NCBI RefSeq assembly: GCF_000003605.2
Contig: NW_003124899.1
Location: 169,142-181,291 of the forward strand
DNA: 12,150 nt
DNA from: Saccoglossus kowalevskii
Lineage: Eukaryota > Hemichordata > Enteropneusta > Harrimaniidae
Direction of reading: 5' to 3'
Shown: piece after piece, positions 8,086 through 12,150 of the stretch
Numbering within the stretch: the stretch's first letter is position 1
Layout of the letters: every line of letters starts with the position of its first letter
Program-made: the position numbers and the translations under genes
Notes under the pieces: model-generated
Seen by the model: the letters and a program-made list of their open reading frames with translations, nothing else
Database searches by the model: none
Told to the model about the DNA's origin: nothing

Positions 8086-8388
8086 AACGTGGTACGAAGA
8101 TTTGCAGATATTCCTACTTTTGAAGAACATATATGTTACCCAAAATGGTTCTGGGGGGTTCATCAAGCACAACGTATACTCTTACAGCCTGTAGGTGTAT
8201 CTATAGTGATAATGACACTTTCACCACCGCCCTGGGAAATACAGAATGCACTTTATAAGCTCTTTGAATTGCCCCTTTTCACGGAAGACACTAGTGGCAA
8301 GACCAATCTACACGCTTTCACAACCAGAATCAAAAATCGACCGTCAAACATGACGAAACTGCTCAATATCAACGTGGTATTAATGTAA
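8086..8388 (+). other. Unidentified 100-codon open frame upstream of the retroposon-like tail
   Basis: Open from after a TGA at 8083-8085 to a TAA at 8386-8388. It has no early ATG. Its translation is less biased than the AT-rich background, with stretches such as FADIPTFEEHICYPKWFWG and a Pro/Trp segment LSPPPWEIQNAL. It ends 122 bp before the GCGC hairpin and (TTA)n tail and has the same orientation. That spacing would fit the end of a degraded retroelement reading frame, but no reverse transcriptase motif is visible. Identity unknown. Confidence 0.2.
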
Positions 8389-8510
8389 ATAAATCTATTG
8401 TTCCCGATATCATACACGATATAATTTTGAAGTGTTGTACGGATTAACTTACTATCATATCGCACTTATTTAAATGTGCTTTTAATATTTGACTGATTGT
8501 TTATTGTATC

Positions 8511-8588
8511 AGCGCCTTTGATCTTCATATGTTGGAATTGTTGCGCTTAATTAAATAAAGTTATTATTATTATTATTATTATTATTAT
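8511..8588 (+). mobile_element. 3' end of a LINE/SINE-like retroposon with GCGC hairpin and (TTA)n tail
   Basis: AGCGC (8511-8515) and GCGCT (8543-8547) pair around a 27-nt loop. They are followed by TTAATTAAATAAAG and an uninterrupted TTA array (about 8561-8588). A 3' stem with GCGC arms plus a short 3-nt microsatellite tail is the usual signature of L2/CR1-type non-LTR retrotransposons and of SINEs that borrow their 3' end. The upstream body is not recognisable, so the insertion is either strongly 5'-truncated or old. The uninterrupted tail argues for a fairly recent array, though microsatellites can regrow. Confidence 0.6.
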
Positions 8589-8692
8589 ATTTAATAAAAG
8601 TTTTCAAATTTACTAATGTAATTCCAGTGTACAACAAATATAACGATAAATCTACTACTACCATTTGTTTCCAAAATATTCTTAAACTAATA

Positions 8693-8890
8693 GTTGTGAC
8701 GGAGCGTTTCTGTGACGTGAACTTAAAGGGCGATGGTCGTCGCGCCACGCATGCGCGAGATATGGGTCTCATATAAATAAAGATGGCGACTTTGACTGCA
8801 GATCAACGAGACGTTACCAAGCTTTAATTAGGTGATTGGAAGGTATCAAAGTAGTCACCGGTGGTAAATAGTGAAAGTCGCGCCCAGGTA
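8693..8890 (+). promoter_or_regulatory. CpG-richer promoter-like block with CRE-, NRF1- and YY1-like sites
   Basis: In order the block holds TGACGTGA (8713-8720, CRE-like) and CACGCATGCGCG (8746-8757), which matches the NRF1 consensus YGCGCAYGCGCR at 11 of 12 positions. ATATAAATAA (8771-8780) follows, then AAGATGGCGAC (8780-8790), which is YY1-like and a good Kozak context. A possible donor CAG|GTAAAA sits at 8887/8888. CpG is much denser than in the flanks. Together these look like a housekeeping-type promoter and first exon on the plus strand. NRF1/YY1 promoters are often bidirectional, so a leftward transcript is possible. No gene body is recognisable in either direction. Confidence 0.4.
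8783..8827 (+). CDS. Short ORF (14 codons) at the YY1-like start, possible uORF
   Basis: The ATG at 8783 lies in AAGATGGCG and opens MATLTADQRDVTKL, then TAA at 8825-8827. The peptide has a natural-looking N-terminus, but the frame closes before any good donor. As the sequence stands it would be an upstream ORF in a 5' UTR exon ending near 8887. A frameshifted start of a real gene is an alternative. Translation is unproven. Confidence 0.25.
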   Translation: MATLTADQRDVTKL

Positions 8891-8965
8891 AAAACTCAAA
8901 CTTGTGATTTCCATTAGAAGAGCGCATTCGATTGTGGGAAAATCAATGTTTATCAACACAAATAT

Positions 8966-8977
8966 CGCACATGCGCG
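8966..8977 (+). promoter_or_regulatory. Second NRF1-like site
   Basis: CGCACATGCGCG matches YGCGCAYGCGCR at 11 of 12 positions. It lies about 220 bp downstream of the first NRF1-like site. A RBPJ-like TGTGGGAAA is found nearby at about 8934-8942. Confidence 0.35.
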
Positions 8978-9100
8978 CAACTGTATTTGTTATGTAGTCG
9001 CTCGCCTTCTAGAATGCAGTAACATCTCTCACAAACATAATTTACATTGGGAAACGATGTCGACACATTGAGTCACCGTTTACATCAGAGGAGAACCTCG

Positions 9101-9114
9101 GCACTAGATGGCGC
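9101..9114 (+). promoter_or_regulatory. CTCF-like motif
   Basis: GCACTAGATGGCGC matches the core CTCF consensus CCASYAGRKGGCRS at 13 of 14 positions, with only the first base differing. CTCF and its motif are conserved across most bilaterian animals. Its position about 200-350 bp downstream of the promoter-like block is a usual setting. Occupancy is inferred, not seen. Confidence 0.45.
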
Positions 9115-9270
9115 GATTTATATAACTAGTATGTGTCTGATTGTAACCTTGCAAAACGCAAGTTCAGATCCTTACAAATATGAATAATGGACTGCATCCT
9201 TAATACATTATGGACCTCTTTGTAGAATCTCTAGTGTCAATGAACTTGGTGTAACTCTGCCATTTAATAA

Positions 9271-9330
9271 CTGTTCAAACCTTTAAACTTTTAATATAAA
9301 CTATTCAAACCTTTAAACTTTTAAACTAGA
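9271..9330. repeat. 30-bp tandem duplication
   Basis: Two adjacent 30-bp units (9271-9300 and 9301-9330) agree at 26 of 30 positions. The shared core is TTCAAACCTTTAAACTTTTA. The sequence is AT-rich and non-coding. Confidence 0.8.
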
Positions 9331-10096
9331 TACAAGTTTCCTATTTTAATAATAATTATCATTCACTTGGCCAGCATTTAACTTGCAAACTCTACATTCC
9401 AGGCGTCATTTTTTAGATATATATCATATTGATAAAATTGCGAATTGGTTTTAAAATTGTCATATTTTTACTTTTTATTTTACCAAGTAAATTGTTCTTC
9501 AATGTACTGTGTGAATTATTGTGCAGTGTATCTTATAGATACAAAAATGTATGTCAGAGAGAGGAATAACAAATATTTGATCATCCCAAAGAGTACGTCC
9601 ATGTTCAATTGTGCGAAGTGATAGTTATCATATTGATTATGTTGCTATTTCATAATTCAGTCAAGAAAGTACAGTAGGTAACTCCCTATATGAACCAAAA
9701 ACTGCACAATTATATCCACAAACTTCGTGTGAACATTTTTGAGAGCTTTTTTCTTATTTTTAACAATTTTTCTCCCTCTAGGGAGTGAGTTGAGTGTTAA
9801 TAAGGATTGATTAAATAATTGAATAAGATCGAATACACAGTATAAGTAAGGTTTAAATCAAAGCTAACGTCTTGTCTAGTAGCAAAGTTAGGCTGAATTT
9901 CACCAATGTCAGGGAAGTGATTTGCAGATAGAGCTTGTATTCAATCCACTAACAACTTCCTTTTTTAAACCCACGTTCAGTTTATTCGTATTGTTCAGTA
10001 ATTAACAGTTGACTTTAACATTACTGTCTGATTTGTTTCTCTTCCGCTCTAACTTAGATATAAAAACCTTGGTTCACGACTTACAATAAGACTCGG
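9331..10096. other. Non-coding stretch
   Basis: No exon is recognised. The only structure noted is a CTCCCT-CT-AGGGAG inverted repeat at 9772-9785. Confidence 0.45.
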
Positions 10097-10161
10097 ACAC
10101 TGGGAATTTCTGTGACGTGTTACTGATTCAGCCGCCAGTCCAGTGTAGATAACAGCGGCTG
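10097..10161. repeat. Two interleaved 7-bp inverted repeats
   Basis: ACACTGG (10097-10103) pairs with CCAGTGT (10140-10146), and CAGCCGC (10129-10135) pairs with GCGGCTG (10155-10161). The order A-B-A'-B' is that of an H-type pseudoknot. The segment also holds a word, TTTCTGTGACGTG (10107-10119), that occurs in the promoter-like block at 8707-8719. Confidence 0.45.
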
Positions 10162-10492
10162 CACATAACTGACGTTTTTGGGATTACAAATAGTATGCTT
10201 GCCAATATATTTTCTAAATATAATGCGCTGATAATAATATTGATGTACCCGGAGTATTCTTATCTTACCCGATATATTTCGTATGCGTTCACACATACGG
10301 AAAATCAGTACCAAATCCATGGGGGACAATCCAAGTATGAATACCAATACAACATGTAAGACAGAGTTTTCTTTTAAAGCATATTACAGGTGCAGCCAAC
10401 GAGCAATAAATTGAAATAGTCAATTCTCTGGAACAAAATTTTATGGGCCTTTTGAAGTATGCTAATTAATACAAGCAGCCTCTCGGCTGAGA
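10162..10492. other. Largely non-coding; weak minus-strand exon candidate
   Basis: On the minus strand a good donor (GG|GTAAGA, boundary 10269/10268) follows an open run containing LHVVLVFILGLSPMDLVLIF. It has no clear acceptor or promoter upstream and no recognised family, so I do not call it a gene. A small CAGCC-TCTC-GGCTG hairpin (10476-10489) stands just before the repeat element. Confidence 0.3.
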
Positions 10493-10990
10493 TAGCTCCG
10501 CTGTTAGCAATGCACATTTCAATTAAAGAACAGAAGATATCATTAGAAAAAGAACAATATGTATAGTATCAAAGTAATGGGACTTGCTGTTTTCAACAAG
10601 AATTCAAAATTATAATTTTTTACCAAAAATGACAAAAATATTCACCAAAATTAGAGAATTGAAGATATCACTACAAAATGAACAAATCTGAGAGAGGTCC
10701 ACGTGTAGTATCTATATAGGTAATATTAAAGCAATTGGACTTGCGCTTTTTAACAAGAAGTCGAAAATATCACTTTTTACCAAAAATATTCACCAAAATT
10801 AGAGAATTGAAGATATCATCATGAAATGAACAAATCTGAGAGAGGTCTATCCAAGGTACATAGACACCAAGTATCAAAACATTCAGGCTTGTAGTTTTCA
10901 AGAAGAAGTCGAAAAAGTAAAACATTGACACAGACGACGAACAATCACTCATATGATAAGCTCTGCTCGACGAAGTCGACAGCGGAGCTA
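10493..10990 (+). mobile_element. 498-bp non-autonomous repeat with inverted ends and ~150-bp internal units
   Basis: The left edge TAGCTCCGCTGT (10493-10504) is the exact reverse complement of the right edge ACAGCGGAGCTA (10979-10990). Between them about three diverged copies of a ~150-bp unit follow one another. The marker CTTG...TTTTCAACAAGAA occurs near 10583, 10740 and 10888, and ATTRRAGAAYNGAAGATATCA occurs near 10522, 10650 and 10799. No ORF of note is present. The end is a strong hairpin followed by an A-run. From memory, repeats ending in an AGCTC...GAGCTAAAA hairpin are abundant in bivalves and other marine invertebrates. The class (SINE-like or foldback) is not settled. Confidence 0.55.
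10959..10989 (+). repeat. Terminal hairpin of the 498-bp repeat
   Basis: AGCTCTGC pairs with GCGGAGCT (one T-G wobble), and inside it TCGAC pairs with GTCGA around a GAA loop, with a 2-nt CA bulge. That gives 13 paired positions in 31 nt, directly followed by AATAAAAAAAA. Confidence 0.75.
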
Positions 10991-11450
10991 ATAAAAAAAA
11001 GAGGGAAAATTAAAAGCTGTTCATAAGCTACCCTCCACCTGAAAAAAAATTTTTTTTCCTCTCCTGCTCACCAAATTCATCTTTCCCCTCCCCTCATTAA
11101 AAAAACACCGATTGATGGCGTAATTCATTGAGTCATTGGCTTCTATGGGCTTCTTGAATACATTAACCACTCAGCAGATCAGTGGGCGACTCGCATTTTC
11201 AGTTATTGATAGCACACGGCTGCCCACATTTAGCAGATGTTATTCCCGCCAATGCGTTTTTTTATTATACCCTGCCCTAAAGGCCGTTTTGCCCACCCTG
11301 CGATATGTTTTTATGTAAGTACGCTACCCACTTAAAAAAAAAAGTTTCCCTGTCCTTGCATTTTTTTTAGAAATCTGCCCTGCCCACTGGGGGTACTGAT
11401 ATTTCCCACCCCCTACAAAAAATAGAAAAAATCCCCTACCCAAAAAACAA
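10991..11450. other. Homopolymer- and C-rich repeat debris
   Basis: The stretch alternates A or T runs with CCCT/CCCACC blocks, including a perfect A8T8 tract at 11042-11057, an A-run near 11334-11342 and T-runs near 11258 and 11361. Open frames here (for example 11136-11318) are short and translate to low-information peptides. It probably derives from old repeats. The word TTGATGGCGTAATT occurs at 11112-11125. Confidence 0.4.
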
Positions 11451-11830
11451 ACTGATGTGCACCTGTAACCCAATATGCATTATCGTGATACAAAGTTTGA
11501 AAGAAATCAATCTGTCCATCTCGGAGAATCATTTCCAGACACTTAAATATCAGAATTCATCAAATTTTAGGTCCAAAATGGCCACCAGTTGGTCATGTTA
11601 GATCAAGTTGTCATAAAAATTGATGTGCATATGCAACTCGTACATTATTTTCATGTGGAAGATGGGGAGTTGTCACCTGTGCATACATACATCAGATGGC
11701 CATAGCGCATCATTTTTTACAAACAAGCATCTACCCATGAGCCTTTGCAGTGATAAAACCCACCCCACCCCCAACAGCTGCTGTGAATTAAGGAAAATTC
11801 AAACAAGCGAGACGCCAGACACTTAAATAT
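11451..11830. repeat. Diverged repeat with internal direct repeats
   Basis: Two segments begin alike: CTGATGTGCACCTGTAAC (11452-11469) and TTGATGTGCATATGCAAC (11620-11637). The 16-mer CCAGACACTTAAATAT is present exactly at 11535-11550 and 11815-11830. This suggests two old tandem units, the second carrying extra sequence. Alternatively the 16-mer is a target-site duplication around a 264-bp insertion (11551-11814). A further open frame at 11620-11826 is not supported as coding. Confidence 0.4.
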
Positions 11831-12150
11831 ACAAAACAAAGTGGCACAATTTTCAGAACATTGAATGGATAAAAATACAAAGCCCAATATTCATTACTTG
11901 TATCTTGTATTGAAGTTTAGGTTCAAGGTTAGACTTAGTCACTCATTTATTTTTTGTGTTCTTTTCAATAAAATAAAATTTGACAGTGTAGATGGTGAAA
12001 CCCATGTAACCCAGCTTTCACCATAAACTTTTTATTTTTATTAAAAAAAACACTAAACAAGAGACTGTATGCAAGTCTACTTCAAGCCATGAACCAACAA
12101 ATGAATTCTATATTTTCGTTTTATTCACATTGAATATTGATTCTGAATTG
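11831..12150. other. AT-rich non-coding end of the window
   Basis: There is no gene. It holds AATAAA-type runs near 11966-11978 without an identifiable transcript, and one 9-bp inverted repeat: ATGGTGAAA (11992-12000) with TTTCACCAT (12016-12024), 15-nt loop. Confidence 0.5.

Noticed and set aside
8551-8772. 73-codon minus-strand ORF ending in poly-Asn
   Set aside because: The poly-Asn is the (TTA)n tail read in reverse, and the rest crosses the promoter-like block.
9150-9180. tRNA or tRNA-derived SINE, from a B-box-like AAGTTCAGATCC
   Set aside because: No A box at the right distance and no cloverleaf can be drawn.
10269-10386. Minus-strand membrane-protein exon ending at GG|GTAAGA
   Set aside because: The donor is good and the peptide hydrophobic, but there is no acceptor or promoter upstream, no family match and no neighbouring exon.
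10960-10990. Bacterial-type intrinsic terminator (hairpin plus A/T run)
   Set aside because: The context is a eukaryotic repeat end. The run after the hairpin is A rather than T on the plus strand, and no gene ends there.

Overview
This is eukaryotic genomic DNA, almost certainly from an animal, and most of it is AT-rich and non-coding. No operon structure, bacterial-style gene packing, rRNA, tRNA or CRISPR array is visible. The repeats suggest a marine invertebrate, possibly a mollusc or other lophotrochozoan. They are a MITE with TACTGTAAAA ends, a second half-preserved relative of it, a retroposon-like tail ending in a GCGC hairpin plus (TTA)n, and a 498-bp repeat ending in an AGCT...AGCT hairpin. 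The taxon is inferred from repeat style as remembered, not proven.

Only one coding segment is well supported. It is a first coding exon on the minus strand (2401 down to 2228) that begins inside a YY1-like AAGATGGCGGC site and ends at a clean splice donor (AAG|GTAAGA). It encodes 58 residues with a Ser/acidic patch and an RRVS site. The rest of that gene must lie to the left, either in the AT-rich first 2.2 kb or, more likely, outside the window. A second promoter-like, CpG-richer block lies at about 8693-8990 on the plus strand. It has a CRE-like site, two NRF1-like sites, an AAGATGGCGAC start context opening a 14-codon ORF, and a possible donor (CAG|GTAAAA). A near-perfect CTCF-type motif follows at 9101. 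No downstream coding exon for this block can be recognised.

Layout: 1-1200 AT-rich DNA with one short coding-like run; 1201-1396 complete MITE; 1397-2600 the minus-strand exon and its CpG-richer promoter surroundings; 3001-3184 eroded MITE relative; 3500-4770 simple repeats, hairpins and small ORF relics; 4770-7320 mostly featureless AT-rich DNA with (TG)n, (TTTA)n and one strong 12-bp inverted repeat; 7322-8388 three plus-strand open stretches longer than the background, of unknown meaning; 8511-8588 retroposon-like tail; 8693-9114 promoter and CTCF-like block; 9271-10161 a small tandem duplication and inverted repeats; 10493-10990 repeat element with ~150-bp internal units; 11000-11830 homopolymer- and C-rich repeat debris; 11831-12150 AT-rich end.

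I found no convincing new molecular system. The most informative points are the unidentified minus-strand gene start, the plus-strand promoter-like block with no visible gene, and the 498-bp repeat with inverted ends.
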